A stretch of 64,000 bases of DNA from Alphaproteobacteria bacterium (GTDB taxonomy: Bacteria > Pseudomonadota > Alphaproteobacteria > Caulobacterales > Maricaulaceae): the NCBI GenBank assembly GCA_024742735.1, contig JANSXV010000005.1:62001-126000 (forward strand), written 5' to 3'. The position numbers and the translations under genes are program-made. Shown in pieces: positions 28,671-38,800 of the stretch; the stretch's first letter is position 1, and each line of letters begins with the position of its first letter. The notes beneath the pieces were generated by a model that had not been told where the DNA came from, made no database searches, and saw nothing but the letters and a program-made list of their open reading frames with translations.

Positions 28671-30098
28671 TCACCGCCCGCTGCTGGCGACCAGTTCGCG
28701 CAGGGTCCGCACCAGGATCACGAAGTCCCGCCACAGCGACCAGTTGCGCACATACCAGGCGTCCAGACGGGCGCGCTCGGCGAAGGTGGTGGCGTTGCGG
28801 CCATTGGTCTGCCACAGCCCGGTGATGCCGGGGCGCATGCGGATATAGGCCGCCAGCCGCTCTCCGTACTCACCGGTCTGGGTGTCCATCATGGGGCGCG
28901 GGCCGACCAGGCTCATGTCCCCGCGCAGCACGTTGATCAGCTGGGGCAGCTCATCGAGATTGAGCTTGCGGATGATCCTGCCCACCGGCGTGATGCGCGG
29001 GTCGTGGGTCAGCTTCTGATAGGCGCGCCATTCCTCGGCGGCGTCCCTGTCCGCCTTCAGCAGCGCCTCAAGGCGCACATCGGCGTCCAGCACCATGGAG
29101 CGCAGCTTCAGGCACTGGAAGATGCGCCCGCCCTTGCCGATGCGCGGCTGGCGGTAAATCGCCGGTCCGCCGTCGGACCGGATCGCGAGCATCAGAAGCG
29201 CCAGCACCGGCGACAGCGCCAGCACGGCCAGGCCGGCCACGGCGACATCAAAAGCGCGCTTCACCATGACGGCCAGCGGCCGGCCCAGCGGATCGCGAAC
29301 TTCCATCAGGGCCACGTCCTCGGGCGGGAAATCCAGGACCTCCGCCTCATTCGGCAGGCGGCCGATCTGGGGCGACAGCATGAAGGGCGTGCCGGTCATC
29401 ACCAGCTGATCGATCACAGCCTGCTGGAGGGGGTCGCCGGCCGACGGCGCGTAGATGACAGCCTGGCCGTCATTGACCGCACGGCGCATGGCCTGAACCA
29501 GCGCTTCAGCGGTCATGGCGTTGACGGCGACCACCCGGTCGAGGCGCGCGCCAATCTCGTCGCGCTTGGTGATGAAATCCCCGACCTCTTCGGCGCGGCT
29601 GGCGCAGGTGAACACGACCGAGGGCATGGACCATGCGCCGGTCGCACGCAGGATGTCGCGCGCCGCCATCCGACCGAGCATGACCAGGACCGGCAGGAGC
29701 GCCCAGTAGGACAGAGTCAGAAGGCGCGAGCCGACCTCCACAAAGGCGAACTGAACGGTCGCGGCGCATAGCGCGCCGATCACGGCGCCGCCCATGACCG
29801 CCTTGAGCTGATCGGCGAGCGCCTGTCGCCGGTGATAGTGACCCTCGGCGCGGTACCAGAACAGGACACAGACCGTGAGCACGGTGATGATCGTCAGGTG
29901 CAGGCGAAAGCCCGGGTCGGTCAGCGCGATGACCGGCTCGCCGAGCTGGGCGCGGATCAGATTGGTGCCGATCAGGGACACAGAAGCGGCGGCCAGAGCC
30001 GCGGCGACGTCGGCGGCCAGCGTCGCAACCCCTTTCAGGCTCGACCCGGCATGGGTCGCGCTCGCCTGAAGCTTTGCAGCCTGATCGTAATGCACCAT
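28671..30098 (-). CDS. Polyprenyl sugar-phosphate transferase (WbaP/exoY-like)
   Basis: 475 residues from ATG 30098 (AAGGG upstream). It has several N-terminal membrane helices, a central CoA-binding-like region, and a C-terminal bacterial sugar transferase domain starting KRAFDVAVAGLAVLALSP. Key blocks are FQCLKLRSMV, RKLNLDELPQLINVLRGDMSLVGPRP and RPGITGLWQTNGR. Such enzymes attach the first sugar phosphate to undecaprenyl phosphate for exopolysaccharide or O-antigen. The frame runs upstream to 30185, but the added residues are not membrane-like. Confidence 0.9.
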   Translation of the reverse strand: MVHYDQAAKLQASATHAGSSLKGVATLAADVAAALAAASVSLIGTNLIRAQLGEPVIALTDPGFRLHLTIITVLTVCVLFWYRAEGHYHRRQALADQLKAVMGGAVIGALCAATVQFAFVEVGSRLLTLSYWALLPVLVMLGRMAARDILRATGAWSMPSVVFTCASRAEEVGDFITKRDEIGARLDRVVAVNAMTAEALVQAMRRAVNDGQAVIYAPSAGDPLQQAVIDQLVMTGTPFMLSPQIGRLPNEAEVLDFPPEDVALMEVRDPLGRPLAVMVKRAFDVAVAGLAVLALSPVLALLMLAIRSDGGPAIYRQPRIGKGGRIFQCLKLRSMVLDADVRLEALLKADRDAAEEWRAYQKLTHDPRITPVGRIIRKLNLDELPQLINVLRGDMSLVGPRPMMDTQTGEYGERLAAYIRMRPGITGLWQTNGRNATTFAERARLDAWYVRNWSLWRDFVILVRTLRELVASSGR

Positions 30099-30250
30099 GG
30101 CGGCCCTTGTCCCTCGTGGACGTCCCGCAGCGGGACGCCTCACGGGCGCACACGCAAGAGCGGGGCCGGTGGCGAGTTGGATCACAGGGCGAAAGGCCCG
30201 GCTGCCCGGACGAGCATCGTCAGTCGGCGCAGATGAGGACGGACTGGCCC

Positions 30251-30265
30251 TGGCGGAGAGGGAGG
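30251..30265 (+). repeat. Outer attachment-site-like copy of tRNA-Ser 3' end
   Basis: TGGCGGAGAGGGAGG is identical over 15 bases to the 3' end of tRNA-Ser (53099-53113) and to the copy at 31507. All three are in the same orientation. It marks the left limit of a 1.26-kb segment with the sulfotransferase. The rest of the 354-base gap 30099-30452 is AT-richer than its surroundings and shows no gene. Confidence 0.7.
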
Positions 30266-30452
30266 AAATTGATAGGTAGTGAAGTTCAATCTGGAACGAT
30301 TACAGCGACACATTGGAAAGTATCCGCTTTCCCGCCTACGCTCTCAGCTAAAACTGTGGGGATTAATCCAGCTTGTGACGTGACCCTCTGCTTTTATCCA
30401 GCCGAAGCGAGAGTCAGGGGGCAGAGCACTCTTTCTTGATTGAGGTGGGCGG

Positions 30453-31163
30453 TCATGGCGTAATGGTCGAGCGTTCCGGTGCAAGCGAGTCGAATCGATA
30501 GCCGAACAACCCGATGTCCGGCTCAAATAGCTCAGCGACTAAATCAACGCACTCAGACGTGGTGTAATATCTCTGCCAGCCCTCACGCGGAGAGCTGTTG
30601 AGCTGGGGCAGGTCCGTCGGCTCCAGACCGATCCGCCGAAGCACCGCAGGCAGGCGCGCGGCGAGACACTCCACCGGAATGATGTCATCAACCAATTGTT
30701 GTCCACTTTCGCTGAACGCTATCTGCGCGATGTCGAAGCCATGCTGCCCCTCACGCGGTGGCATGACGGTTTCGCGAAGATAATCAGAGAAGTATCTTAT
30801 AAAATCTTGGAAATTACCGGTGCGTTGGGCTAACGCCGCCCAGATCGAGCGCGGCTGACGGTTCGCGAACACCCAGAATGACACCATCCGGTCCCACGGG
30901 TGCCGGACCGTGGTGAGCGAGTTGTATTCAAACCAATCCCAGCCGCTTTCGTCGAAGTGACGCTTTAGACGGCGCGCTGTGACGTGGCTGTTATAGGGAA
31001 AATCCTTACGCCCGCGAATAGTCGAATAAGGGTCCAGCAAGTGACGCAGGCTCTGGCTCGCGCACTTGGGGTTCGCGATAAGGATAAACTTATGGCGGTG
31101 CGAAATGCGCATAGCCACAAGACCATAGCAATAAACCGACCAACGCGCAGCCTCCATTGGCAT
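30453..31163 (-). CDS. Sulfotransferase-family protein (carbohydrate type)
   Basis: 236 residues. The phosphosulfate-binding start KFILIANPKCASQSLRHLL and the 3'-phosphate motif TTVRHPWDRMVSFW fit PAPS-dependent sulfotransferases of the Sulfotransfer_2 kind, which often sulfate glycans. The start may be ATG 31112 (MRISHRHKF), because the first 17 residues look non-coding and neither start has a good ribosome site. It is visibly lower in GC than genes to its left and lies between two att-like repeats, so it looks acquired. Confidence 0.75.
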   Translation of the reverse strand: MPMEAARWSVYCYGLVAMRISHRHKFILIANPKCASQSLRHLLDPYSTIRGRKDFPYNSHVTARRLKRHFDESGWDWFEYNSLTTVRHPWDRMVSFWVFANRQPRSIWAALAQRTGNFQDFIRYFSDYLRETVMPPREGQHGFDIAQIAFSESGQQLVDDIIPVECLAARLPAVLRRIGLEPTDLPQLNSSPREGWQRYYTTSECVDLVAELFEPDIGLFGYRFDSLAPERSTITP

Positions 31164-31506
31164 CGCCGGTCTGCGGCTTAGGACGCAGGCGTAGAGCAGA
31201 AACGCTGGTGACCTGAGCCCCGCGTCGCCCGTCCTTCAGGCGAGGGTGACGTTGATTTTCGAACGATGGCGGCGGAGTTTGTAAGGCTAGAACTTCGGAG
31301 ACGGCTATTTGCTAGGTTAGGGATGGTGAGGCCGGTTGCTGTATCGGGTTCCCTAACCCTGATGGAGCCAAACTGAGTTAAAGGGGGGGAGCTGGGGGTC
31401 GAAAATCGAGAGCCTTTCCAGATCGCGCAATATGTTAGGCAAAATGTTGGGTGAGATAAAGCCGGTATTGAAAACGCCTTCCTATCCAGATGGATAGCGA
31501 AGCAAA
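31164..31506. other. Gene-free stretch with inverted repeats
   Basis: 343 bases without a plausible gene. It holds a 9-bp inverted repeat GGTTAGGGA (31315-31323) / TCCCTAACC (31350-31358). A short palindrome CTATCC-agat-GGATAG (about 31482-31498) lies just before the attachment core at 31507. The second feature could be a recombinase arm site, which is inference from position. Confidence 0.45.
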
Positions 31507-31523
31507 TGGCGGAGAGGGAGGGA
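31507..31523 (+). repeat. Left attachment site of the island (direct repeat of tRNA-Ser 3' end)
   Basis: TGGCGGAGAGGGAGGGA is identical over 17 bases to 53099-53115, the 3' end of tRNA-Ser including CCA. The match stops at base 18. Together the two copies bound a segment of about 21.6 kb that contains a tyrosine recombinase at the tRNA end, the classic layout of a tRNA-integrated island. Confidence 0.88.
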
Positions 31524-31629
31524 GGGGAAGCTCAAGACCGATCTCCTTGTAACATATTGAAATTGTTGCAGAGGGATCAGAAGGGTCAAGGGAAATTGGA
31601 ACAGTGGATAGGGACGATGTTGGAACAGT

Positions 31630-32274
31630 CTATCGATGAACTGAGGCGTCTCCACATTCCACAATAAGATAGCGAAATAACCCGAAGCTCTTGTCTGCCG
31701 TTCCGTAATCCCGCCACGCAATTTCGTATCGCCCCTCCAGGCTAAGCGGTGCCTCCCGGTTCTTCATCGAACCAGCCCCTGTAGCCTCCGACCAAGCCAA
31801 TGCGCCGGAAACCACTCGACCTTCTTTAATCGAGAAGTCAGCGTCATTCGTGCCCGCAAGCTTTGGTCCAGCCCAATAGGCAGGATCGTTCGTAAGGGCC
31901 ACCACGGCTGCGTAATCAACCTCGGTGGCCCGCATTTTCTCCATCCGGGAGACATCCTTCAGGACGTCATAGCGTCGAACATCATGTGCGCTGTGGTTCT
32001 TTAGGTTGAATTGCTCACCGTGCACTTCTCCCGACGCTTTCCGGGTTAAGTACTTAAGCTCTATCGCCGCCGTTCCGTTAGGAGTGCCGACCCAAATATC
32101 GACCGCAGCGTTGCCCAGAACACGGATCGGGCGTTCTAATCGCACCACGAAGTGAGGCCAAATATTTGTTATCTGCTGTGCAACCGCATGCTGAAAGTCG
32201 GCCTCGGAATGGAATACTGGCCTTTTTTCCGCGAGCAAAGAAAGGGCGTTCGGTATATTTATGACCTTATCCAA
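31630..32274 (-). CDS. PD-(D/E)XK nuclease-like protein, last gene of the defence operon
   Basis: 214 residues. The segment with Asp59 (AAVDIWVG) followed by Glu72-x-Lys74 (AAIELKYLTRK) and an upstream Glu25 fits the PD-(D/E)XK nuclease core. The remaining C-terminal part is unrecognised. It begins 32 bases after the MBL-fold gene and ends about 107 bases before the left attachment site. A role in cutting foreign DNA is likely but inferred. Confidence 0.6.
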   Translation of the reverse strand: MDKVINIPNALSLLAEKRPVFHSEADFQHAVAQQITNIWPHFVVRLERPIRVLGNAAVDIWVGTPNGTAAIELKYLTRKASGEVHGEQFNLKNHSAHDVRRYDVLKDVSRMEKMRATEVDYAAVVALTNDPAYWAGPKLAGTNDADFSIKEGRVVSGALAWSEATGAGSMKNREAPLSLEGRYEIAWRDYGTADKSFGLFRYLIVECGDASVHR

Positions 32275-32306
32275 TCAGCCATACCCCACAGCATACTCGG
32301 TCATTA

Positions 32307-33497
32307 TCATCGCTCGAAATATGTTGTGACTAACCTGGTCGAGCCATCTTCGGACACTTGATGCGGATCGCGACCAAAAACACGTCGATAGTCAGCCTTC
32401 GTTGATGCGTCGGGGTGTTCATATTTGTTGTTTGTTGACGCGGCAGCAAATCCGATAGGTCGGCCGCCAATTCGTTGAAACAACCGCAGATCGCCGCTGG
32501 AGCTTGACCCATGATGTGGCAGCTGAAACACATCAAGGTCCGGAAGCACTCCTGCATAACGAGATAGAAAGGCGTTCCGTCGACGCGTTCGAACGAGGTT
32601 TGCGTCGCCGGTCAGCAGCCAACCGCCTGCGACCTCCGACCAGTGAACTGCTTCCCCTATCTCAAACCACGAAACACTGCGAAGACTGGAGGGGCGCTCA
32701 GGGCCCGCGTAAACAGACATCGAAACCAAATTGTGATCGCTGCTCCAAATTGCGTCATACGCTGCTCGAAGCTTTTCCCGCCCTGCGCTGGACCGAGCTG
32801 CTTCCGCGTAATGCCGGTATGCGTCTTTGCGGCCAAATTCCGTGTGGAGAGAGGCTCGAAATCGTTGGAGCTGAACCGATGATGGCTTGTAAGCTTGCGG
32901 CCAAAACACCCAATAAGAATGGCTGTTTGGAAGCCGGCAGTAGGCGTCCTGACGCCCCACGCCAACAGTACTCTTCTCATTTGATGCACGATGATCCGCA
33001 CTAATTAACCCAGACCATTTATGTTTTGATGGGTCTCTGGGCCGAAGGTCAGGCGGCTCTTCTCGACCTTCTGGCTCGCTATCGGGATCATCTGCGCTAA
33101 CGAACCGAATTCTTTCCACCCCTCGGTCCACAAACCATTTGGCTGGGTCATCTAGAAAATCTCGAAAGGTCGTTCGAAGAACGCCTCTGGCTGCCTCTCG
33201 GGCCAGCATTAATATACGTTCCCTTTGCCCTAGATACGGCAACACCACTTCGGTCACTCTAATTTCCGAAAGCAGAGCATCAACCCCGTTCACATGGTCA
33301 GCATGCAAATGGCTTAGGAACAGCACATCAACATCGCCACCTTGGGCGTGCAGGCGAATTTCATCTTGCAAGGGCCGTTGATCGTCAGAGCCGCAGTCAT
33401 AAACCCAGCGGAAGGGGCCTCGGTCTGTTTCGACCCATCCAATCGTGAAACCACCTTGACCGACTGGGCATTGCTCAATTTGCGCCAATCGCTTCAT
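32307..33497 (-). CDS. ComEC-like metallo-beta-lactamase-fold hydrolase
   Basis: 396 residues. The metal-binding motif is LSHLHADHVNG (HLHADH at 63-68), followed later by LLTGDANL and QLPHHGSSSSGD. That combination is typical of the soluble MBL domain of ComEC/Rec2 relatives, several of which are nucleases. No membrane segments are present. Its start overlaps the GIY-YIG stop by 4 bases, so both are made together. The substrate is unknown, and a nucleic-acid or nucleotide target is the natural guess here. Confidence 0.8.
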   Translation of the reverse strand: MKRLAQIEQCPVGQGGFTIGWVETDRGPFRWVYDCGSDDQRPLQDEIRLHAQGGDVDVLFLSHLHADHVNGVDALLSEIRVTEVVLPYLGQRERILMLAREAARGVLRTTFRDFLDDPAKWFVDRGVERIRFVSADDPDSEPEGREEPPDLRPRDPSKHKWSGLISADHRASNEKSTVGVGRQDAYCRLPNSHSYWVFWPQAYKPSSVQLQRFRASLHTEFGRKDAYRHYAEAARSSAGREKLRAAYDAIWSSDHNLVSMSVYAGPERPSSLRSVSWFEIGEAVHWSEVAGGWLLTGDANLVRTRRRNAFLSRYAGVLPDLDVFQLPHHGSSSSGDLRLFQRIGGRPIGFAAASTNNKYEHPDASTKADYRRVFGRDPHQVSEDGSTRLVTTYFER

Positions 33498-34234
33498 TTT
33501 GGAAAACCATGATACATGAACGGGTTGGCAGCTCCGCGCTTCTTGGGCGGAACTCGTTTGTGGAGATAGTGGACCTTAGTTGCCCCGGTGGCTTCCCGTC
33601 CTTCAAAGCCGATGCGTTCCGGTATTTCCTCATCAAGAAATGGGAAGTTTTCCGGCGTCGCTCTGAGCCATCTCTCTGGCTCGAAGACCCCAACAATCAA
33701 TCCCTTGAGGACCGCGACCACCAGCTCTGCGCGCTTTGCCTTTGGGAGGCTCATTCGCCAAGTGCCGCGGACAGCATCATAGATGGACCGATCTGCTGCC
33801 GAATTGTTGATGACGATTGAAATCGTGCGGTGCTTAAACACAACCTCTTCAGCGGAGTACGCTCGAACAATTTCTTCCGCGTGCCGGATGCCCCGGTCGT
33901 TGGACCCATGCCCCGCAGTCGCGTTGGTCAGGCCAGGAAAACAATCCAGCAGAGCGGCTTCCACCTCTAGCGCGACAGCCTCGGTCATTCCGTGGCGGTG
34001 AATAACGTGCTGAACGTCAAAGCCAGCATTTTGAATTTCGCGAATTCGTTTGAGCTTGCCGGAGAGGTTGTCGTCAGAGCTCGGCAGGACCCCGCGGGCA
34101 TGTGAGAAGACACGGTCGCCTTTCCCTTTGCCGACATAGAAAGTTTCCCCGGATCGCGGGTCGATCAGCCGGTAGACGTAAAACTTGATCGCGTCATGAA
34201 CCTCGGGTGGGAAAGCGGTGGCTGCCAAATTCAA
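33494..34234 (-). CDS. GIY-YIG nuclease (LEM-3-like)
   Basis: 246 residues. KFYVYRLIDPRSGETFYVGKG (about 17-37) is a GIY-YIG start with Tyr19 and Gly35. Arg41 follows (GDRVFSHARG), and a glutamate is in ALEVEAALL. This form is seen in LEM-3-type GIY-YIG proteins. The second half (about 130-246) is unrecognised. It overlaps the upstream gene by 4 bases and the downstream MBL gene by 4 bases. Confidence 0.8.
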   Translation of the reverse strand: MNLAATAFPPEVHDAIKFYVYRLIDPRSGETFYVGKGKGDRVFSHARGVLPSSDDNLSGKLKRIREIQNAGFDVQHVIHRHGMTEAVALEVEAALLDCFPGLTNATAGHGSNDRGIRHAEEIVRAYSAEEVVFKHRTISIVINNSAADRSIYDAVRGTWRMSLPKAKRAELVVAVLKGLIVGVFEPERWLRATPENFPFLDEEIPERIGFEGREATGATKVHYLHKRVPPKKRGAANPFMYHGFPK

Positions 34235-34860
34235 GCCTCCCGAGCCGGATCATCGAATAAGCGATACCCAGACCGAAGCGCATCCACGGTCGGCTTTGGC
34301 GTCAGGACTTCCACCTCATCCGGCATGCTGCGGTCTTGGAGCGAGTATCCGTTGAAACTCCACGCCCATATTTGGCCGCCCCGGACAAGCAAGGGTGGCC
34401 CGCTTGGCGTCGCCTTGAAGAACGCTCCCTCAGGAAGCGAAGCGAATTCCGCCCGATGTGTAACCTGAGCCCTGGAGCGCGAATTTACCCGTGCCTTGTG
34501 GAGCAACTTATCCATCTCAGGCGCCGGAATTTTTTGGTCGCCTATTCCCTGTCCAACCGAGAATGCAGCCTGAAACCTGTTGAAGTCATCGCGGCGACAT
34601 TGCGCGCATGGGCGATGCCCGGCCGCCAAGGCCACAGCCTCATCGGAAAAGAAGAGCTCGGTATACCAGTTGGGTCGCATCAGCGTCCGCCGCACACCTT
34701 TGTATGAGAGCGTGCATGTCACCCACGCCTGATGCTTCCAGCGGGCGGTTCCTAGCTGACGGTCAGCATCGTGCAGAATGCCCCTGTTCCCCATCAGCGT
34801 CCCGCGGGCTGTATGGGCGACAATTTCGCCGGTCGGCGTCACGCGATTTTGGAGAGGCAT
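34231..34860 (-). CDS. Conserved hypothetical protein with an Ada-like Cys motif
   Basis: 209 residues. The central part TELFFSDEAVALAAGHRPCAQCRRDDFNRF (Cys85-x2-Cys88) resembles the zinc-binding N-terminal domain of Ada, which has GYRPCKRCRP. Cys49 (WVTCTL) could be a third ligand. The opening residues with HTARGTLMGNRG recall a widespread family of unknown function. No enzyme motif is visible. It lies 4 bases after the preceding gene and overlaps the GIY-YIG gene by 4 bases. Confidence 0.6.
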   Translation of the reverse strand: MPLQNRVTPTGEIVAHTARGTLMGNRGILHDADRQLGTARWKHQAWVTCTLSYKGVRRTLMRPNWYTELFFSDEAVALAAGHRPCAQCRRDDFNRFQAAFSVGQGIGDQKIPAPEMDKLLHKARVNSRSRAQVTHRAEFASLPEGAFFKATPSGPPLLVRGGQIWAWSFNGYSLQDRSMPDEVEVLTPKPTVDALRSGYRLFDDPAREA

Positions 34861-34864
34861 CCAA

Positions 34865-35851
34865 CTATTCCCAGACTGCCGATGGTGACAGCGTAAATGA
34901 GCGCCGTTCCTCGAGGTCTTCTAAAAATTCGTTCCACAAATCACGCCCCAGACGCCGCGCACAGAATTGACCTGCGCATGACAGAAATGCGCGAAGAACA
35001 AGATCGAGGTCACTGACAAACTGTGCGGCGACTTTTTCGGGTTCGGCACCATATCCAAGGAACAGGGCGTCGCGGTAGTTCGCCTTTCCACGATACCGGA
35101 ACGCCATATGCAGGAAACTGATGGAACGCCGTCTCAGCACATTATCTCGAACCTCACGCGCGGCTTTGGTCCGAAAATTTTCAACTCCCAGATCGCGGAA
35201 TTGTTTGGTTTGCCGGACACTTTCCTCGGCGCGCCACGACCACCATTCAATACTGCCAGAAATATAGGCCAAATGTGCCGCCTCAGCTTCCTCAGGCGTA
35301 CTCGGCACTTGCTCGGCCATTTTGAACGTCCCGACACGTCCTTTCATTGCCGCGATCTCAGCTTCTGCGTCTGCCTTCAAAAGGGATGAAATGCGATAAT
35401 CGAACGGTGACGGTATCAAACCTCGCGCAGCGATTTCCTGAGAAAACAGGTTCGCCGTGCTCGAATGGTCGTCCTGAGTTGCTTTGGTTTGAGCGGTAAC
35501 CATTGCGGAACTGGCAGCGTAAATCCCGTAGTACCACGTCACGATCCCCACACGCATGACGTCCACAGGATGCTCCACGGCAGCCATCGTCGAAAGCGCA
35601 CTACCTTGATGTAGCGCCAAGAGAAGCTGATCTAGGACGCTGTTCGCCTGTTGATCTGTCAACGCCGGATTTGGTCGTGCAACGCCTGCCGAAAATGCCT
35701 TCGCTGTTGCGGAAGAAATGCCTGCATTTTCCACTATCAGCGCCAAAGCCCGCATCCAGTTCACTGTTCCAGGAAGAGCGTAAACCGGATTGGGTACACC
35801 GTTTGGTTCAGACAACGTCCCCTGTTCTGTGAGCCGCTTATATAACGCCAT
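34865..35851 (-). CDS. Helical protein of unknown function in the defence operon
   Basis: 328 residues from ATG 35851, two bases after the DUF499 stop; a TTG three codons' worth earlier is also open. It is predicted to be mainly helical. The stretch VTWYYGIYAASSAMVTAQ followed by GLIPSPFDYRISSLL recalls HEPN-like proteins, but no clear RX4-6H catalytic motif is seen, so that reading is weak. The tight spacing to the ATPase gene suggests a subunit or effector of the same system. Confidence 0.55.
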   Translation of the reverse strand: MALYKRLTEQGTLSEPNGVPNPVYALPGTVNWMRALALIVENAGISSATAKAFSAGVARPNPALTDQQANSVLDQLLLALHQGSALSTMAAVEHPVDVMRVGIVTWYYGIYAASSAMVTAQTKATQDDHSSTANLFSQEIAARGLIPSPFDYRISSLLKADAEAEIAAMKGRVGTFKMAEQVPSTPEEAEAAHLAYISGSIEWWSWRAEESVRQTKQFRDLGVENFRTKAAREVRDNVLRRRSISFLHMAFRYRGKANYRDALFLGYGAEPEKVAAQFVSDLDLVLRAFLSCAGQFCARRLGRDLWNEFLEDLEERRSFTLSPSAVWE

Positions 35852-35853
35852 GG

Positions 35854-38800
35854 TCAATCAAACCGCTGGGTGTCAAACCCAAGGTCCTTGGCGTTGTCGC
35901 GGACGATCTCTTCGACATCCTCCGGGAAGCCGCTCCTCGATGTAGCGGTGATTTCGAGCGTGATTTTGAGATCGACGCCATCGGCGCTGTCGAGCTCTCC
36001 GATCACATCGTTGAAAATCAGCCCTGCCTTTGACGCTCCGCGCAGGGCGTCCAGGGAGATGGTGCCGGTGAACCGGGTCGGGCGCGCCTTCTCGGGCTCC
36101 TTGACGCCTCCAGGAGCGCTGGGGCGGCCTGGCTGGGCTCCGCCCTCATCTCCGGCTTCACTCGCTGGCTGAGCGGCCTGCAATTGCGTTTCGGCGACCT
36201 CCCGCCGCACCAGCAACTGACCAGAGCCGAAGCGGACGACCGCCGACTGGTTGAACTTGAGGTCGGAATATTTCCCGTCTTGTTCCGCGCTGGCGATGCC
36301 GAAGGCCACGTTCCGCTCATCGAGATCGACGAGGGCGTCCGCAAGCGCATCGGCGAGGACCTGATCATCCCGCAGGCGCTCCATGTAGGGAAACTCGAAG
36401 AACCAGTCCTTAACCTGATCGACCGAGAGATGCGACTGTTCGTCCGGCCAGAGATCCCGCAGGCGGTCGGTGAGGCTCGCTTTGCCAAGGCGGGAGATGA
36501 CGAAGTCGGCTTCCTGGGCCTTGTCCCAGGCGGCTTCAGCTGGTGAGCGTTGCCCGGTCGGGCGAAGGCCGGTCCTGTCGAGTATCAGCGTCGCCCCGCC
36601 GTCCGAAGACGGTTCCGGCGAGAGAAGGTGGCTCCAGGCCTTCCGGATCGCCTGGCGCGCGCCCTTCATGGCCTCGGCGGCGCGTGAGGCCGCGTCCTGT
36701 TTCTGGCTTTCGGTCAGATCGAGCGCGCGGTCTTCGGAAATGCCTTTCCATGCGAGGGCGCGACGCATCGTCTTGCGTACCTCTTCGAGCTGGCGCTCAT
36801 CCGCGGCCAGGAAGACCAGAGCGTTACGGAAGCGTCTTTGCCCCCCGGCCCGCCGAGAAACCGCGTCCAGGGCCGCCAGATAGGCCGCTGAGGCGTCTCC
36901 CTGGCTGTACGGCGTGTCAGGCCCCAGAATGACCAGACGCGTCGCTGGGCGGTCCTCTACGTCCTGCGGCGGATAGGGTGCGGTGTGCACCCCGGACCAC
37001 TGTCCGCGCGCCCGTTCGTCCTCCTGGAGCGCCTTGACGATCTCGGCGTCGATCTGATCCGCATCGACATCACCGGCTCGATTGGCAGCCAGCTTGTTCA
37101 GTGTTGGTTTCGAACCAAACCAATAGCGGCCTTCCGCCTCATAGAGGTAGGAGGATTGTTCTGACAGTTCGCGGAGCGCGTCGCCGAAGATTGAAACCTG
37201 ATCGCCGGGCTGCACACAGGCGAGGCGCAGCTCCGGCCCGGTCAGACCGCCACGAGCATCGCCCTGCGGGGCCGTACAGACGAAAACCGCGCGAGAGGCC
37301 CGGCTAGCGATACGCTTTTCGCGGTAGCGGGTGCGGGACATCTCGATCCGGACCGGGAGCGAGCGGTCTCCATCAACCTCGGCATCGACGATGGAGCCCC
37401 AGGCTGGACTATCGAGCGGCTCGATCAGGGCGCCCCGGACTTCCGGGTCATCGATCTGCAAGGAGCTCGGCAGGATCAGCGGATCGTCCCGGCCTTCCCG
37501 ATAACTGGCGTAGATGGTGCGCGCCAGGAGAGACAGAACGCCGCGCGTCCGCTGGAACTTGTCCAAGCCGCCCCATTCCGAGGAGAGCTTGTCGAACAGC
37601 ATTGGGTGGACGGGATAAGCTTCAAAAAGCTTCTCTTCGTAGTCCTTCTCCGCTGTGCCTGCCGGGAAGTCGCCCTTGTTGTCGCGGTAGATTTTGCGGA
37701 AGGCCTCGACCGTCCGTTTGCGGGCCTTTTCGCCGTTATCGTCCAGCTCCTGGAAAAGACGGCGACGGATCACCGCGTAGGTTTCAGACCCTTGCGCCGG
37801 CTGCCAGGAGGATTGGGTCCGGCCAAACAGTTTTTCGAGACGCCGTAGCGTATCCAGACCCTTCTCGCCGCCACCGGCCTCGATATCGCTTTCCGGCAGT
37901 GAGCCGACAATTAGGGCGTTGTCAGACTGAGCCGCGGCCTCTGTCATCGACTGGATGAAGGAGAGGTGCGCCTCATAGCGCTCATTGTCGAGCTGGCGGA
38001 CATAGGCGACCAATTCATCCAGCAGGATGAGTGACGGGCCACCTGCTGCATCCAGGACGCGCTTGAACGCCTCACCGCCCGGATTGGTTCCGGCGGCTTC
38101 TGCTGCTTCGATGATCGAAAGACCTTCGCGGCCCGCCAGAGAATGCGCAAGATAACCCCAGAGCGTCCGCACAGGATGACCATCGACGGTATCCAAGGGC
38201 ACATCAGGCCCCTTATCGGTACCGACGAAGACAGCGGTCTTCACATTGCCGAGGGACAGCCCGTCGAACTGAGACTTCATCGAGGCCAGCGCTTCTACAC
38301 TCGCCGGATCGCCCAGGCGCGCCATGTGGAGCAGCGAGAGCAAGGTGTGCGTCTTGCCGCCACCGAAATTAGTCTGAAGGCCGATGGTCGACGGGCCGCC
38401 TCCTCCACCGAGCCGTTTGGCGGCATTCCCCAGGGTCAGTTCCAGGCCGTGGGTCAGATGCGTGGCGTTGAAGAAGGCGCGGCTATCCTTGTAGGTCTCA
38501 GACCCTTCGCCACGCGCCGCAGCGGCAAGATTGGCGGCGAAGGCGTCCTTGTTGAGCCGTCCTTCCAGTACATCATCGCGCGGTGGACAGGCGATCCGCC
38601 AGGGCGTCAGGCCTTCGACGCGTCCCCCGCCCAGGAAATCGGGCTGCTTTTCTTCCTCGGTCTTTTTGGTGACCGCCGGAGCGGCGGGTTTGTCGTCAGC
38701 GGCAGCGGGCTTCTTCAGCTTGCCTTCCGCTTCCAGGCGGCGGCGCACCATGTCGTTCTGGAGGCCATCGAACAACGCCTTGGCGGCCTCGGCCTGCTGC

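Noticed and set aside
31507-31523. A second tRNA gene at the left attachment site
   Set aside because: Only the last 17 bases of tRNA-Ser are present, with no other arms.
31482-31721. 79-residue minus-strand frame across the left attachment site
   Set aside because: It overlaps the att core and the end of the nuclease gene, with no ribosome site or recognisable sequence.
34865-35851. Calling the 328-residue protein a HEPN ribonuclease
   Set aside because: The YYGIYAA stretch is suggestive, but no RX4-6H motif in a fitting place was found.
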